DNA of 64,000 bases. It comes from Cupriavidus laharis (GTDB lineage: Bacteria > Pseudomonadota > Gammaproteobacteria > Burkholderiales > Burkholderiaceae). The notes below the pieces were generated by a model. It saw only the letters and a program-made list of their open reading frames with translations. It made no database searches and had not been told where the DNA came from. This document shows positions 19,230-30,113 of this stretch, piece by piece. The stretch is taken from the NCBI RefSeq assembly GCF_914271435.1, contig NZ_CAJZAI010000004.1, positions 62,001 to 126,000 on the forward strand. The letters are read 5' to 3'. A program made the translations under genes and the position numbers. Each line of letters begins with the position of its first letter. The first letter of the stretch is position 1.

Positions 19230-19862
19230 ATGGGTCAGGCTCATAAGCAGTCGGTTCATGTAGTGGAAGCGGCGGAGCAGATTTCCGTCTTGATGGATGG
19301 CGAACTGTCGCCGCATGAGGTCGATGCCGTGGTGGCGCTCGCCAAGAGCGATTCCGGCATGGCGAACTGGACGGTGTTCCAGATGATCGGCGATACGCTG
19401 CGCTCGGAAGAACTGAGCCATGCGGGTTCGACCGGCGATTTCCTCGCCCGCTTCTCCTCGCGCCTCGAAGACGAGCCCCATGTGCTGGTGCCGGCCGTGG
19501 CCCAGGCCGCGGGCATGCGCCAGCGCCTGCTGGTGCGCCCGTCCTGGGTGCGTCGGGTCATGCCCGGCACGGCCATCGCCGCGGCGGTGGCGGCCGTGAG
19601 CTGGGTCGTGGTACCGCAACTGCGCGGGCCGTCCGACCTGGGTACGCCTGACGCCGTGGTCGCGCGTGCCGACCAGCCGGCTGCGGCCAAGCCTGGGAAC
19701 ATCGTCACCGTCGCTGCCGAAAGCGCCCAGATGATCCGCGATCCGCGACTGGACGAATACCTGCGTGCCCATCGCACCTCTGTGGCAACGGAGGCGTTCG
19801 TGCCGACCATGCGTACGGTCGCCAACGGCGCCAACTTCTCTCAGGACAATTCGCAGGAATAA
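19230..19862 (+). CDS. rseA: Anti-sigma-E factor RseA
   Basis: Inner-membrane protein that holds sigma-E inactive until stress-triggered proteolysis. It is 210 residues. The N-terminal cytoplasmic domain has the RseA signature EQISVLMDGELSPHE; one membrane segment (VMPGTAIAAAVAAVSWVVV) lies near residue 120, and a periplasmic tail ends NFSQDNSQE. The ATG at 19230 follows a GGTGGGA ribosome-binding site; an in-frame TTG at 19218 is less likely. The stop overlaps the rseB start (TAATG), so the two are translationally coupled. Confidence 0.93.
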   Translation: MGQAHKQSVHVVEAAEQISVLMDGELSPHEVDAVVALAKSDSGMANWTVFQMIGDTLRSEELSHAGSTGDFLARFSSRLEDEPHVLVPAVAQAAGMRQRLLVRPSWVRRVMPGTAIAAAVAAVSWVVVPQLRGPSDLGTPDAVVARADQPAAAKPGNIVTVAAESAQMIRDPRLDEYLRAHRTSVATEAFVPTMRTVANGANFSQDNSQE

Positions 19863-20950
19863 TGCCGGACATGCACAAAGGATGGTCGCCCGCCAATGTA
19901 GCGGGCGTACCGAGAATTGGGGCCCTGCGTAGGTCCTTTTTTCTGGCTTTGTGTCTGAGTGCCGCGGCGGCAACGGCCCAGCCCTCGGACAGTTCGCTGA
20001 ATCGGCGCGATGCGTCGGCCTGGCTCAGCAAGATCCACCGCGCAGCGCAGCGCGAGAACTATGTCGGTACGCTGGTCTACCAGCGCGGCAGCGTGATGCA
20101 CGCATCCAGGATCCAGCACTATAGCGATCTCGTGAACAACGAGTATGAGCGTCTGGAAACGCTGGACGGCAAGCCGCGCGAAGTGCTGCGGCAGAATGAC
20201 GTGGTCCACAGCCTGATTCCCGAAGCCAAGCTGGTGGTGGTCGAGAAGCAGGAGGCGAAAGACCGCTTCCCGGCGCTGCTGGCCACCAACAAGAGCGACG
20301 TGCTCGATCTCTATGACATGCGCAAGCTGCCCGCCGAGCGTGTGGCCGGGGTGGAATGCGAAGTGTTCTCGCTGGAACCGCACGACGCGGCTCGCTATGC
20401 CGTACGCTTGTGGGCCGAAAAGAATTCGGGGCTCCTGATGCGGGCCCAGACCGTTGGCGAGGGCGGCAAGATACTGGAGCAGGTTGCATTTTCGCAGGTC
20501 GATATCGGGGTGCCGTCCGACAAGCAGCGCATCCTCGGTGCGATCAAGAATTCCAGTTCCTGGAACCATTATGAAGTCACCTACCAGCCGACCAACGTTG
20601 CCGACGAAGGCTGGAACATTCCGGTGCCCCTGAAAGGCTTCCAGAAAATCCGTGAAGTGCGTCGTCCGCTTGGCGAACTGCGCGCGCCCGCGCAGGGTGC
20701 CGGGCGGGGGCAGGTGTTCGAGGTGCTTCAGGTGGTCTACAGCGATGGGCTGACCGGATTGTCAGTGTTCATCGAACCCGTGTCCGAGCAGCGCGCGCGC
20801 CGCGAAGGCGTCGCATCGCTGGGTGCCACGCAGGTGGTGGTGCGTCGTATCGCCGACTACTGGATTACAGTGGTGGGCGAAGTCCCCGCCAGCACGGTAC
20901 GGCAGTTCGCGTCGGCCGTGGAATATCGCCCTCCCAAGGCGTTACACTGA
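19862..20950 (+). CDS. rseB: Sigma-E regulatory protein RseB (MucB)
   Basis: Periplasmic protein that binds RseA and protects it from cleavage, releasing it when mislocalised lipids or LPS accumulate. It is 362 residues. A signal peptide is seen (SFFLALCLSAAAATAQP), followed by the MucB/RseB domain with WLSKIHRAAQRENYVGTLVY near the mature start and a C-terminal ADYWITVVGEVPASTVRQFA segment. It overlaps rseA by one base. mucD starts 120 bp further on. Confidence 0.94.
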   Translation: MPDMHKGWSPANVAGVPRIGALRRSFFLALCLSAAAATAQPSDSSLNRRDASAWLSKIHRAAQRENYVGTLVYQRGSVMHASRIQHYSDLVNNEYERLETLDGKPREVLRQNDVVHSLIPEAKLVVVEKQEAKDRFPALLATNKSDVLDLYDMRKLPAERVAGVECEVFSLEPHDAARYAVRLWAEKNSGLLMRAQTVGEGGKILEQVAFSQVDIGVPSDKQRILGAIKNSSSWNHYEVTYQPTNVADEGWNIPVPLKGFQKIREVRRPLGELRAPAQGAGRGQVFEVLQVVYSDGLTGLSVFIEPVSEQRARREGVASLGATQVVVRRIADYWITVVGEVPASTVRQFASAVEYRPPKALH

Positions 20951-21070
20951 GCGCGTGCAAGTGCCGGATGCGGGGCTTGTACGCCCTCGCTTCCGGATGC
21001 CTCTGCGCAGGACTTCCTGCAACTTGCTCCAGTCGGTACCTCATCATTTGCTGAATCGCGGGAGTTGTCG

Positions 21071-22558
21071 ATGATGTTCAGATCTCCAGCCCTGGCGCGT
21101 GCCATGGTCATGGCTGCCATGTTGATTCTCGGCCCGGCGGTTGCCGAAGTGGGCCACGCCCAGGCTGCGGCTTCCAACTACAATCTGCCCGACTTCACCG
21201 ACCTAGTGGAAAAGGCGGGCCCGGCCGTGGTCAATATCCGGACGACCGAGCGCATGCGCTCGCGCGGTGGCCAAAGCAGTGAAGACGACGAGATGGCCGA
21301 GTTCTTCCGGCGCTTCTTCGGTGTGCCGATGCCTGGTGCCCCGACACCCGGTGCGCCGCGGCGCGGCCAGCCGCCGCAGGGCGAGGAGCAGAGCCGTGGC
21401 GTCGGTTCAGGCTTCATCATCAGCCAGGATGGTTACGTGATGACCAACGCCCACGTGGTGGCCGATGCCGAAACCATCTACGTCACGCTGCCCGACAAGC
21501 GAGAGTTCAAGGCCAAGCTGATCGGGGCGGACAAGCGCACGGATGTCGCGCTCCTCAAGATCGATGCGACTGGCCTGCCACGGCTGGTGTTGGGCGATTC
21601 CGATAAGGTGCGAGCGGGCGAGTGGGTGCTGGCAATCGGTTCGCCGTTCGGCCTCGACAACAGTGTTACGGCCGGCATCGTGTCGGCCAAGGGCCGTGAT
21701 ACCGGAGACTACCTGCCATTCATCCAGACCGATGTGGCGGTCAATCCGGGCAACTCCGGTGGGCCGCTGATCAACCTGCGCGGCGAGGTCATCGGCATCA
21801 ACTCGCAGATCTACAGCCGCAGCGGCGGCTATATGGGGATCTCGTTCGCGATCCCGATCGACGAAGCGGTGCGAGTCACCGAGCAACTCAAGACGTCGGG
21901 CCGCGTCACGCGCGGGCGCATTGCCGTGGCAATCGGCGATGTCACCAAGGAAGTGGCCGATTCGCTCGGCCTTGGCCGTGCGCGCGGCGCGCTGGTCGGC
22001 AGCGTGGAGCCGGGCGGTCCGGCGGAGAAGGCCGGCATCGAGCCGGGCGACATCATCCTGAAGTTCAACGGCCGCGAGATCGAAAAGGCGTCCGACCTGC
22101 CGCGCATGGTCGGCGATACCAAGCCAGGCACGAAGGTGCCGATGCAGTTGTGGCGCAAGGGCGCGACGCGCGACGTATCGATCACCGTGGCCGAGCTGGA
22201 GCCGGAAGCCCGCGCGAAGGCGCGCAGCACCCCCTCGTCCAAGGATGAGAGCAGTGCGCAGGCGGCCAAGCCCAATGCGCTGGGACTGATCGTCAACGAT
22301 ATCCCGGATGCCCGCCTGAAGGAGCTCAAGGTGAAGTCCGGCGTGGAGGTTGAAGTTGCGGACGGCCCGGCCATGCGTGCCGGTATTCGCCCGGGCGACA
22401 TCATCCTGCGGTTGGGCGATACCGATGTGACCGGTGCGCGCCAGTTCAACGATCTGGTCAAGGGGCTCGACAAGAACCGCATTGCCGCGGTGTTCGTGCG
22501 CCGTGGTGACGCCACCCAGGTCCTGACGCTGCGCCCGGGAGCCACCGCCGCCCGCTGA
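21071..22558 (+). CDS. mucD: DegP/MucD-type periplasmic serine protease
   Basis: HtrA-family chaperone-protease that degrades misfolded envelope proteins. It is 495 residues, with an N-terminal signal peptide ending near VGHAQAA. The triad is His128 (TNAHVV), Asp158 (RTDVALLKI) and Ser229 (NPGNSGGPL). Two PDZ domains follow, at about 285-375 and 405-490. The ATG at 21071 lies 6 nt after a GGAG site; an in-frame TTG at 21065 is too close to that site. Its place after rpoE-rseA-rseB matches the mucABCD arrangement of Pseudomonas. Confidence 0.95.
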   Translation: MMFRSPALARAMVMAAMLILGPAVAEVGHAQAAASNYNLPDFTDLVEKAGPAVVNIRTTERMRSRGGQSSEDDEMAEFFRRFFGVPMPGAPTPGAPRRGQPPQGEEQSRGVGSGFIISQDGYVMTNAHVVADAETIYVTLPDKREFKAKLIGADKRTDVALLKIDATGLPRLVLGDSDKVRAGEWVLAIGSPFGLDNSVTAGIVSAKGRDTGDYLPFIQTDVAVNPGNSGGPLINLRGEVIGINSQIYSRSGGYMGISFAIPIDEAVRVTEQLKTSGRVTRGRIAVAIGDVTKEVADSLGLGRARGALVGSVEPGGPAEKAGIEPGDIILKFNGREIEKASDLPRMVGDTKPGTKVPMQLWRKGATRDVSITVAELEPEARAKARSTPSSKDESSAQAAKPNALGLIVNDIPDARLKELKVKSGVEVEVADGPAMRAGIRPGDIILRLGDTDVTGARQFNDLVKGLDKNRIAAVFVRRGDATQVLTLRPGATAAR

Positions 22559-22568
22559 CCGTCCCGTC

Positions 22569-22853
22569 ATGCTGCAGCTCACGTTGTACGGCAGGGCATA
22601 TTGCCATCTGTGCGGGGACATGCGGGTCGCGCTGGAGCCGCTCCGGCGCGAATTCCCGTTCGTCGTGCAGGAAGTGGACGTGGATGCCGATCCGGACCTG
22701 GAGGCCCGTTTCGGCGAACGCGTGCCCGTGCTGGTGGGGATGGGGCCGGAAGGGCCCCATGAGCTTTGCCACTACTTCCTCGACGCCGTGGCGGTCCGCA
22801 TGTGGCTTGCGGCGCAGGCATGCGTCCGAACGAGCACATCCGGTCGCACATAA
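22569..22853 (+). CDS. Glutaredoxin-family (thioredoxin-fold) protein with CHLC motif
   Basis: Small 94-residue thioredoxin-fold protein. The redox motif AYCHLCGDM places Cys-His-Leu-Cys after the first strand; EVDVDADPDLEARFGERVPV is the typical second strand and cis-Pro region. It resembles the DUF836/glutaredoxin-like group often found beside lepA in beta-proteobacteria. It starts 10 bp after mucD and may be transcribed with it. The physiological substrate is unknown. Confidence 0.85.
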   Translation: MLQLTLYGRAYCHLCGDMRVALEPLRREFPFVVQEVDVDADPDLEARFGERVPVLVGMGPEGPHELCHYFLDAVAVRMWLAAQACVRTSTSGRT

Positions 22854-23044
22854 GCGTCCGGCGATGAGCCGATTCACGGCCCGGAAGTCTTTGAAAATCC
22901 GGTAAAATTCCAGTTTGGCGCAAAATCCGCGCCCGAAGACCCGCGGCTTCGCCGCGGGCGTTCCCGATGGGGGCGCCCGTGCCGGGGCTGTTCACGAATC
23001 CGCTGCTGCCGGGGCGAAGACGCCGGCGCTTGCCTGAAGATTAG

Positions 23045-24838
23045 ATGGACCACATCCGCAATTTCTCGATCATTGCCCATATCGACCATGGGAAATCCAC
23101 CCTGGCCGACCGGATCATTCAGCTGTGTGGGGGGCTGTCCGATCGTGAAATGGAGGCCCAGGTCCTCGACTCGATGGATATCGAGAAGGAGCGTGGCATC
23201 ACCATCAAGGCGCAGACGGCTGCGCTGACCTACAAGGCCCGTGACGGCAAGGTCTACAACCTGAACCTGATCGACACGCCGGGGCACGTCGACTTCAGCT
23301 ACGAGGTGAGCCGTTCGCTGTCGGCCTGCGAAGGCGCGCTGCTGGTGGTCGACGCTTCGCAGGGGGTTGAGGCGCAAACCGTGGCCAACTGCTACACCGC
23401 GATCGAACTCGGCGTGGAAGTGGTGCCGGTGCTGAACAAGATCGACCTGCCGCAGGCCGACCCGGCCAATGCCATCCAGGAAATCGAGGACGTCATCGGC
23501 ATCGACGCGCAGGACGCCACGCCGTGCTCGGCCAAGACCGGCCAGGGCGTCGAAGACGTGATCGAGGCGCTGATCGCCAAGGTGCCGCCGCCCAAGGGCG
23601 ATGCCGATGCGCCGCTGCAGGCGCTGATCATCGATTCGTGGTTCGATAACTACGTCGGCGTGGTCATGCTGGTGCGCGTGGTCAACGGCACGCTGCGCCC
23701 GAAGGACAAAGTGCTGCTGATGGCCACGGGCGCCCAGCACCTGGTGGAGCAGGTGGGCGTGTTCTCGCCGAAATCCGTGCAGCGCGATGCGCTGACCGCA
23801 GGCCAGGTGGGCTTCGTCATCGCCGGCATCAAGGAACTGAAGGCCGCCAAGGTTGGCGACACCATCACCACCGTGGCGCGCAAGGCCGAGGCGCCGCTGC
23901 CGGGCTTCAAGGAAGTCAAGCCACAGGTATTCGCCGGCCTGTATCCGGTCGAGGCGAACCAGTATGAGGCACTGCGCGAATCGCTCGAGAAGCTGCGCCT
24001 GAACGATGCCTCGCTGATGTTCGAGCCGGAAGTGTCGCAGGCGCTGGGCTTCGGCTTCCGCTGCGGCTTCCTCGGTCTGCTGCACATGGAAATCGTGCAG
24101 GAGCGCCTCGAGCGCGAGTTCGACATGGACCTGATCACGACGGCACCGACCGTGGTGTACCAGGTGCAGATGCGCGACGGCACCACGGTGACGGTGGAGA
24201 ATCCGGCGAAGATGCCCGATCCGAGCCGGATCGAGGCCATCCTGGAGCCGATCGTCACGGTCAACCTGTACATGCCGCAGGAGTATGTCGGCTCGGTGAT
24301 CACGCTGTGCACGCAGAAGCGCGGCACGCAGATCAACATGAGCTACCACGGCAAGCAGGTGCAGCTGACCTACGAGATCCCCATGGCGGAAATCGTGATG
24401 GACTTCTTCGACCGCCTGAAATCGGTGTCGCGCGGTTATGCCTCGATGGATTACGAGTTCAAGGAATATCGCCCGTCCGACGTGGTCAAGGTCGATATCC
24501 TGATCAACAGTGACAAGGTCGATGCGCTGTCGGTGATCGTGCACCGCTCGAACTCGCAATACCGTGGGCGTGAAGTGGCGGCGAAAATGCGCGAGATCAT
24601 CCCGCGCCAGATGTACGACGTGGCGATCCAGGCTGCGATCGGTTCGAACATCATTGCGCGCGAAAACGTCAAGGCACTGCGTAAGAACGTGCTGGCCAAG
24701 TGTTATGGCGGCGATATCAGCCGCAAAAAGAAGCTGCTCGAAAAGCAGAAGGCCGGCAAGAAGCGTATGAAGCAGGTCGGTACCGTCGAGATTCCGCAGG
24801 AGGCCTTCCTGGCGATCCTGCAGGTCGACGACAAGTAA
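23045..24838 (+). CDS. lepA: Elongation factor 4 (LepA)
   Basis: Ribosome-associated GTPase linked to translation initiation and 30S assembly under stress. It is 597 residues. The G1 motif [14 protein letters not shown] is at residues 9-22, G3 is [10 protein letters not shown] and G4 is VLNKIDLP. Domains II-V and the LepA-specific C-terminus ([15 protein letters not shown] [18 protein letters not shown]) are intact. It is followed by lepB, the standard lepA-lepB pair, with a 92-bp gap that holds a GC-rich hairpin. Confidence 0.98.
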   Translation: MDHIRNFSIIAHIDHGKSTLADRIIQLCGGLSDREMEAQVLDSMDIEKERGITIKAQTAALTYKARDGKVYNLNLIDTPGHVDFSYEVSRSLSACEGALLVVDASQGVEAQTVANCYTAIELGVEVVPVLNKIDLPQADPANAIQEIEDVIGIDAQDATPCSAKTGQGVEDVIEALIAKVPPPKGDADAPLQALIIDSWFDNYVGVVMLVRVVNGTLRPKDKVLLMATGAQHLVEQVGVFSPKSVQRDALTAGQVGFVIAGIKELKAAKVGDTITTVARKAEAPLPGFKEVKPQVFAGLYPVEANQYEALRESLEKLRLNDASLMFEPEVSQALGFGFRCGFLGLLHMEIVQERLEREFDMDLITTAPTVVYQVQMRDGTTVTVENPAKMPDPSRIEAILEPIVTVNLYMPQEYVGSVITLCTQKRGTQINMSYHGKQVQLTYEIPMAEIVMDFFDRLKSVSRGYASMDYEFKEYRPSDVVKVDILINSDKVDALSVIVHRSNSQYRGREVAAKMREIIPRQMYDVAIQAAIGSNIIARENVKALRKNVLAKCYGGDISRKKKLLEKQKAGKKRMKQVGTVEIPQEAFLAILQVDDK

Positions 24839-24930
24839 GCGGCATCGCGAACAGTAACAGGATCGCCGCGCCGGTGGCGCGGCGGTAGTAGAAGAGGCTG
24901 TAGCAAGACATCCAAGAACCAGAAGCCGTC

Positions 24931-25830
24931 ATGAATTTTGCACTGATCCTTTTTGTGCTGGTGGTGATTACAGGTATCGCGTGGATCGCGGACAAGCTTG
25001 TATTCGAGCGGCAGCGGCGTGCATCGGCGCGTCTGGCGCTGGCCGAATTCGATTCGCGGCAGTCGGACCTGCAGGGCCGCTTCGGTTCCGGCGACATCGA
25101 TTCGACCCGCAAGCGCCTGGCAGAGGAAAAGCTGCGCCAGCCGTGGTGGCTTGAATATTCGGCCAGCTTCTTCCCGGTCATCCTGGCGGTGTTCGTGCTG
25201 CGTTCCTTCGTGGTCGAGCCGTTCAAGATTCCGTCCGGCTCGATGATTCCCACGCTGCTGATTGGTGATTTCATCCTGGTCAACAAGTACGACTATGGCA
25301 TTCGCCTGCCGGTCGTGAACAAGAAGGTCATGGACGTTGGCGAGCCGCAGCGCGGCGACGTCATGGTGTTCCGTTATCCGAAGGATCCGTCGCTCGATTA
25401 CATCAAGCGCGTGATCGGCGTGCCGGGCGATGTGGTGCAATATTCGAACAAGCACCTGACCATCAATGGCAAGCCGGCCGACTACATGCCGCTGCCTGAT
25501 TATCTGGACGAGGAGCGCCTGGCCTATTCCAAGCATTTCCGGGAAAGGCTGCCGGGTGGGGTCGAGCACGGCATCCTCAACGATTCGGACCGGCCGGCGT
25601 TCGTTGCCGGTGCCGATCCGGATTTCCCGTTCCGGGAAAACTGCACTTACAATCAGCAGGGCGTGACCTGCAAGGTGCCTGCAGGTCACTATTTTGTGAT
25701 GGGCGACAATCGCGACAACAGCCTGGATTCCCGTTACTGGGGATTCGTGCCGGACGAGAATATCGTTGGCAAGGCGTTCGTGATCTGGATGAACCTCGGT
25801 AATTTCGGACGCGTCGGGTCATTCAAATAA
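24931..25830 (+). CDS. lepB: Signal peptidase I
   Basis: Inner-membrane protease that removes signal peptides from exported proteins. It is 299 residues. Two N-terminal membrane segments are seen (FALILFVLVVITGIAWIA, then FFPVILAVFVLRSFVV). The catalytic Ser is in PSGSMIPTLLIGD and the Lys in YIKRVIGVPGD; the C-terminal GDNRDNSLDSRYWGFVP box is complete. It sits between lepA and the DUF4845 gene, ahead of rnc. Confidence 0.97.
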   Translation: MNFALILFVLVVITGIAWIADKLVFERQRRASARLALAEFDSRQSDLQGRFGSGDIDSTRKRLAEEKLRQPWWLEYSASFFPVILAVFVLRSFVVEPFKIPSGSMIPTLLIGDFILVNKYDYGIRLPVVNKKVMDVGEPQRGDVMVFRYPKDPSLDYIKRVIGVPGDVVQYSNKHLTINGKPADYMPLPDYLDEERLAYSKHFRERLPGGVEHGILNDSDRPAFVAGADPDFPFRENCTYNQQGVTCKVPAGHYFVMGDNRDNSLDSRYWGFVPDENIVGKAFVIWMNLGNFGRVGSFK

Positions 25831-25881
25831 CAACGCATCCGCGCGGCGCGAGAACACTCAACTAGAAAGAGGGAAGCGCAA

Positions 25882-26271
25882 ATGGGTCAGATGAGTCAAT
25901 CGGGTCGGGTCGGGAATGATGGCCGGTGGCGGGAGAAGGGTTTTTCCCTCTGGACGCTGCTGGTAGTGATCGTGTTCGTGATCGGCGTTGCCTTGCCCGC
26001 ACTCAGGGCAATACCGAGCCTGACCGAATATTTTTCGGTCAAGCGGGCGGCGAGCTACGCGAAGCAGAAAGCCACCAACAAGCGTGAGGTGGTGGAGTAT
26101 TTTGACAAACAGGCAACCATCGACCGGATTGCCGCGGTGCGGGGAGAAGACCTCCAGATCCGCGAAGATGAGAACGGGACGATCCAGTCGGTCGATTTTG
26201 CCTACCGGACCGAAGTTCCCGTCTACGGTCCATTGAGCCTACTGATTAGCTATTCGGGAACGCAGCACTGA
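25882..26271 (+). CDS. DUF4845 membrane protein
   Basis: 129-residue protein of the DUF4845 family, usually encoded between lepB and rnc in beta- and gamma-proteobacteria. One N-terminal membrane segment ([19 protein letters not shown]) is followed by a periplasmic domain with [19 protein letters not shown]. It resembles a minor-pilin-like architecture, but function is not known. The stop lies one base before the rnc ATG, so the pair is probably translated together. Confidence 0.87.
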   Translation: MGQMSQSGRVGNDGRWREKGFSLWTLLVVIVFVIGVALPALRAIPSLTEYFSVKRAASYAKQKATNKREVVEYFDKQATIDRIAAVRGEDLQIREDENGTIQSVDFAYRTEVPVYGPLSLLISYSGTQH

Positions 26272-26272
26272 T

Positions 26273-27043
26273 ATGAACCTCGACGCCTTGCAGCAACGTC
26301 TCGGCTACCGTTTCAGCAAGCCTGAGTTGCTGCAGCAGGCGCTGACGCACCGCAGCCACAGCGCCCAGCACAATGAACGCCTGGAATTCCTGGGGGATTC
26401 GGTGCTGAACTGCGCCGTGGCGGACATGCTGTTCGGCATGTTCGGCAAGCTGGATGAAGGCGATCTCTCCCGCGTGCGGGCCAACCTGGTGAAGCAGCAG
26501 GCGCTGTACGAGATCGCCCAGATGCTGCAGTTGTCCGATGTATTGCGCCTGGGAGAGGGCGAGCTGAAGAGCGGCGGCTTCCGCCGCCCGTCCATCCTTG
26601 CCGATGCGCTCGAAGCCATCGTCGGCGCCGTGTTTCTCGACTCCGGCTTCGAGTCCGCGCGCACGCTGATCCGCAAGCTGTATATCCCCATCCTGGAGCA
26701 GGTCGATCCGCGCACGCTCGGCAAGGACGCCAAGACGCTGCTCCAGGAATACCTGCAAGGCCACAAGATCGCCTTGCCGCAATATAACGTAATCGCCACT
26801 CACGGCGCCGCGCACAGCCAGCAGTTTGAAGTCGAGTGCATGGTGCCTAAACTGGAAGTCCGGGTGTTCGGCACCGGCGCCTCGCGCCGCGCGGCGGAGC
26901 AGGCGGCGGCCAAACTGGCGCTCGATGAAGTCCAGAAGCTGGTGCCGCAGCTGCTCAAGCGCAGCCGGGCCGAGCGCACCGGCAAGACGCGCAAGCAGCC
27001 GGTGCCGCCAGACCCACAGTTGTCTCTCAGGTTGAAGGAATGA
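26273..27043 (+). CDS. rnc: Ribonuclease III
   Basis: Double-stranded-RNA endonuclease for rRNA processing. It is 256 residues. The catalytic signature [12 protein letters not shown] is near residue 37, the downstream acidic pair is in [12 protein letters not shown], and a dsRNA-binding domain (about 155-225) ends in [14 protein letters not shown] basic tail ([14 protein letters not shown]) extends beyond it. The stop overlaps the era start in ATGA, indicating coupled translation. Confidence 0.97.
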   Translation: MNLDALQQRLGYRFSKPELLQQALTHRSHSAQHNERLEFLGDSVLNCAVADMLFGMFGKLDEGDLSRVRANLVKQQALYEIAQMLQLSDVLRLGEGELKSGGFRRPSILADALEAIVGAVFLDSGFESARTLIRKLYIPILEQVDPRTLGKDAKTLLQEYLQGHKIALPQYNVIATHGAAHSQQFEVECMVPKLEVRVFGTGASRRAAEQAAAKLALDEVQKLVPQLLKRSRAERTGKTRKQPVPPDPQLSLRLKE

Positions 27044-27978
27044 CCGAATCCAACCATCCGCAGCAGCCTGCTGCGGATACCCCAGCCAAGGCGTTCCGCT
27101 GCGGCACCGTGGCCATTGTGGGCCGCCCCAATGTCGGCAAGTCCACGCTGATGAATGCGCTGGTCGGCCAGAAGATCAGCATCACGTCGCGCAAGGCGCA
27201 GACCACGCGCCATCGCATCGTCGGCATCCAGACCACCGAGGACGCGCAGTATGTCTTCGTCGACACGCCCGGCTTCCAGACCCGCCACGCCAGTGCGCTG
27301 AACCGCTCGCTCAACCGCGCGGTCACTTCCACGCTGTCGTCGGTTGACCTGGTGCTGTTCGTGGTCGAGGCCGGCTACTACGGCGCCGATGACGAAAAGG
27401 TGCTGGCCCTGCTGCCGAAGAACACGCCGGTGCTGCTGGTGACGAACAAGCTCGACCGCGTGACCGGCGACGACCGCGCCGCGGTGATGATGCCCTTCCT
27501 GGAGAAGATGGGGCAGCTCTTTCCGTTCCGCGAAGTGGTGCCGATGTCGGCCAAGACGCGCGACCACATCGCGCGCCTGTTCGAGATCATCCGGCCCTAT
27601 CTGCCGGAAGGCGAGCCGATGTACGACGCGGATGCGATGACCGACCGCAGCGAGCGTTTCCTGGCGTCGGAGATCATCCGCGAGAAGGTGTTCCGCTGGA
27701 CCGGTGACGAGCTGCCATATACGAGTACCGTCATCATCGACAAGTTCGAGACGGAAGGGCGCCTGCGCCGCGTGTTTGCCACCATCCTGGTCGAGCGCGA
27801 CGCGCACAAGGCCATGATCATCGGCAACAAGGGCAGCAAGCTCAAGCAGATCTCCACCGAGGCGCGCCTCGACATGGAAAAGCTCTTCGACGGCAAGGTC
27901 TACCTGGAAATGTGGATCAAGGTGAAGAGCGGCTGGGCCGACAACGAAGCCGGACTGCGCGCCTACGGCTACGAGTGA
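27040..27978 (+). CDS. era: GTPase Era
   Basis: GTPase that binds the 3' end of 16S rRNA during 30S maturation. It is 312 residues. G1 is [13 protein letters not shown]3 is DTPGFQ and G4 is TNKLDR; the C-terminal KH domain has [13 protein letters not shown]. It overlaps rnc by 4 bp and is followed by recO after 5 bp, the conserved rnc-era-recO order. Confidence 0.98.
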   Translation: MTESNHPQQPAADTPAKAFRCGTVAIVGRPNVGKSTLMNALVGQKISITSRKAQTTRHRIVGIQTTEDAQYVFVDTPGFQTRHASALNRSLNRAVTSTLSSVDLVLFVVEAGYYGADDEKVLALLPKNTPVLLVTNKLDRVTGDDRAAVMMPFLEKMGQLFPFREVVPMSAKTRDHIARLFEIIRPYLPEGEPMYDADAMTDRSERFLASEIIREKVFRWTGDELPYTSTVIIDKFETEGRLRRVFATILVERDAHKAMIIGNKGSKLKQISTEARLDMEKLFDGKVYLEMWIKVKSGWADNEAGLRAYGYE

Positions 27979-27983
27979 GCAAG

Positions 27984-28859
27984 ATGCCTGACATCGCGCG
28001 CGCGCCTGCCAGGGCCCGCCGCGCCGATCCGGTCGTTGACGAGGCGGCGGAACTGCTGGACAGCCGCGCGCTGCCCGGCATGGCCGACGCCGCCGGCCGG
28101 GCGATGATGGACCGCGCGATGCGCATCGTGCCGGCGCGCAGTGAAGTCCGCGTGTCGGAACAGCCTGGCTTCGTGCTGCACAGCTGGCCGTATCGCGAAA
28201 CCAGCCTGATCCTCGATGTCTTTACCCGCGACCACGGCCGGCTGTCGATGGTCGCCAAGGGCGCCAAGCGGCCCCATTCGGCCCTGCGCCCGGTGCTGCA
28301 GCACTTTCATCCGATTTCCCTGTCCTGGAGCGGCCGTGGCGAGGTCAAGACGCTGACGCGTGCGGAATGGGTCGGCGGCATGCCGCCGCTGGCCGGCGAT
28401 GCGCTGCTGTCCGCGTTCTACCTCAATGAACTGCTGATGCGGTTCTGCCCGCGCGAGGATGGCCATCCGGCGTTGTTCCGCCACTACATGGCCACGCTGA
28501 CACGTCTCGCGCATGGCGAGGCCGCGGGCCTGGTGCTGCGCAGCTTTGAACGCCTGCTGTTGCAGGAGACCGGCTTCGCTGTGGCATTCGACCAGTGTCT
28601 GAGCACGGGTGAGCGCGTGCAACCCGGCCTGGACTACGTCTACCAGCCCGAGCGCGGCGTGCGCCGGGCCCAGCCGAGCGACCCGTCGTCGTGGCCCGTG
28701 GTATCGGGCCAGACCCTGCTGGACATGTCGCAGGACGATTACGGCCGTGCGCAGACCGCTCTGCAAAGCCGCGCGCTGATGCGCTTCCTTCTGCATTATT
28801 ATCTGCAGGGTGCGCCGCTCAAGACGCGGCAGATCCTGATCGACCTGCACTATCTCTGA
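27984..28859 (+). CDS. recO: DNA repair protein RecO
   Basis: Loads RecA with RecR in RecF-pathway recombination. From the ATG at 27984 it is 291 residues, longer than the usual 240 or so because of a basic, Ala-rich N-terminal extension of about 55 residues before the OB-fold. The OB-fold begins at [20 protein letters not shown] and is followed by [13 protein letters not shown]. The C-terminal helical region ends [21 protein letters not shown] start further inside is possible. It lies between era and pdxJ. Confidence 0.93.
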   Translation: MPDIARAPARARRADPVVDEAAELLDSRALPGMADAAGRAMMDRAMRIVPARSEVRVSEQPGFVLHSWPYRETSLILDVFTRDHGRLSMVAKGAKRPHSALRPVLQHFHPISLSWSGRGEVKTLTRAEWVGGMPPLAGDALLSAFYLNELLMRFCPREDGHPALFRHYMATLTRLAHGEAAGLVLRSFERLLLQETGFAVAFDQCLSTGERVQPGLDYVYQPERGVRRAQPSDPSSWPVVSGQTLLDMSQDDYGRAQTALQSRALMRFLLHYYLQGAPLKTRQILIDLHYL

Positions 28860-28896
28860 CCTGCCGGGCTGCCGGCCCACTGATGATTCCGCAAGC

Positions 28897-29679
28897 ATGA
28901 TCTTCCACGCAAATCCGGGCGTCATCGACCTCGGTGTCAACATCGACCACGTCGCCACGCTGCGCAATGCGCGCGGCACGGTGTATCCCGACCCGATCCA
29001 GGCAGCGCTCCAGGCCGAAGAAGCCGGCGCGGACCTGATCACGCTGCACCTGCGCGAAGACCGCCGCCATATCCGCGATGCCGACGTGCTTGCGCTGCGC
29101 CCGCAGCTGGCCACGCGCATGAACCTCGAATGCGCGATCACGCAGGAGATGCTCGACATTGCCTGCGAGATCCGTCCGCAGGACGTGTGCCTTGTGCCCG
29201 AGCGGCGCGAAGAGGTGACCACTGAAGGCGGCCTGGACGTGGCGGGGCGCTTCGAACAGGTCAGTGCCGCATGCAAACAGCTTGCCGCTGCCGGCATCCG
29301 CGTGTCGCTGTTCATCGACGCCGATGCCGACCAGATCGCTGCGGCTGCGGCGTGCGGGGCCCCGGTGATTGAACTGCATACCGGCCGCTATGCCGATGCG
29401 CATACGCCTGACGAACAGGCCATCGAATTCCGCCGCATTGCCGATGGCGTCGATGCCGGCATCCGCCATGGGCTGGTGGTGAATGCGGGCCACGGCCTGC
29501 ACTACACCAACGTGCAGCCCATTGCGGCCTTGCCGGGCATCAAGGAACTCAACATCGGCCATGCGATCGTTGCGCATGCCGTGTTCGTCGGCTGGCAGAA
29601 CGCCGTGCGCGAGATGAAGGCCATCATGGTCGCCGCGCGCCTGGGCACCCGCTATCCCACGGCAGGCAGCCCGGCGTGA
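28897..29679 (+). CDS. pdxJ: Pyridoxine 5'-phosphate synthase PdxJ
   Basis: Condenses 1-deoxy-D-xylulose 5-phosphate with 3-amino-2-oxopropyl phosphate to make PNP (vitamin B6). It is a 260-residue TIM barrel. Signature segments are [30 protein letters not shown] and [14 protein letters not shown]. The TGA stop overlaps the GTG start of acpS, matching the common pdxJ-acpS pairing. Confidence 0.97.
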   Translation: MIFHANPGVIDLGVNIDHVATLRNARGTVYPDPIQAALQAEEAGADLITLHLREDRRHIRDADVLALRPQLATRMNLECAITQEMLDIACEIRPQDVCLVPERREEVTTEGGLDVAGRFEQVSAACKQLAAAGIRVSLFIDADADQIAAAAACGAPVIELHTGRYADAHTPDEQAIEFRRIADGVDAGIRHGLVVNAGHGLHYTNVQPIAALPGIKELNIGHAIVAHAVFVGWQNAVREMKAIMVAARLGTRYPTAGSPA

Positions 29680-30098
29680 TCTACGGCGTCGGCACCGACA
29701 TCATCGAGATCGCACGCGTGCAGGGCGTGATGGAACGCACGCACGGCCGGTTTGCCGAGAAGGTGCTGGGCCCCGAAGAACTGGTCAAGTACCACGCGCG
29801 CAAAGCGCGCTCCGAGCGGCGCGGGCTGGCTTTCCTGGCAACGCGGTTTGCAGCCAAGGAGGCCTTTTCCAAGGCGATCGGGCTCGGCATGCGCTGGCCG
29901 ATGACCTGGCGCGCGATGGAACTGATGAACCTGCCGTCAGGCGAGCCCACGCCGGTGTGTCATGGCGAGCTCGCCCAATGGATCCGGGAACGCGGCCTGA
30001 CCGTGCGTGTCAGTGTCAGTGACGAACATGACTACGCGGTTGCCTTTGCAATCGCCGAGCGGGGCGGCCAGGCGGCCACCCCGGAAAATCCAGCCTAG
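29676..30098 (+). CDS. acpS: Holo-[acyl-carrier-protein] synthase AcpS
   Basis: Transfers 4'-phosphopantetheine from CoA to Ser37 of the acyl carrier protein encoded at 16215. It is 140 residues. The motifs [12 protein letters not shown] and [12 protein letters not shown] hold the magnesium ligands Asp and Glu. It starts at a GTG overlapping the pdxJ stop by 4 bp. nagZ follows after 15 bp. Confidence 0.96.
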   Translation: MIYGVGTDIIEIARVQGVMERTHGRFAEKVLGPEELVKYHARKARSERRGLAFLATRFAAKEAFSKAIGLGMRWPMTWRAMELMNLPSGEPTPVCHGELAQWIRERGLTVRVSVSDEHDYAVAFAIAERGGQAATPENPA

Positions 30099-30113
30099 CC
30101 TCCAACAATACCC

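Noticed and set aside
22874..24559. 561-codon open frame antisense to lepA
   Set aside because: His/Arg/Asp-rich composition of a reverse-frame shadow; no start signals.
24864..24884. Strong CGCCGCGCC/GGCGCGGCG hairpin between lepA and lepB as a terminator
   Set aside because: No T-tract follows, and lepA-lepB is normally co-transcribed; it may instead affect RNA stability.
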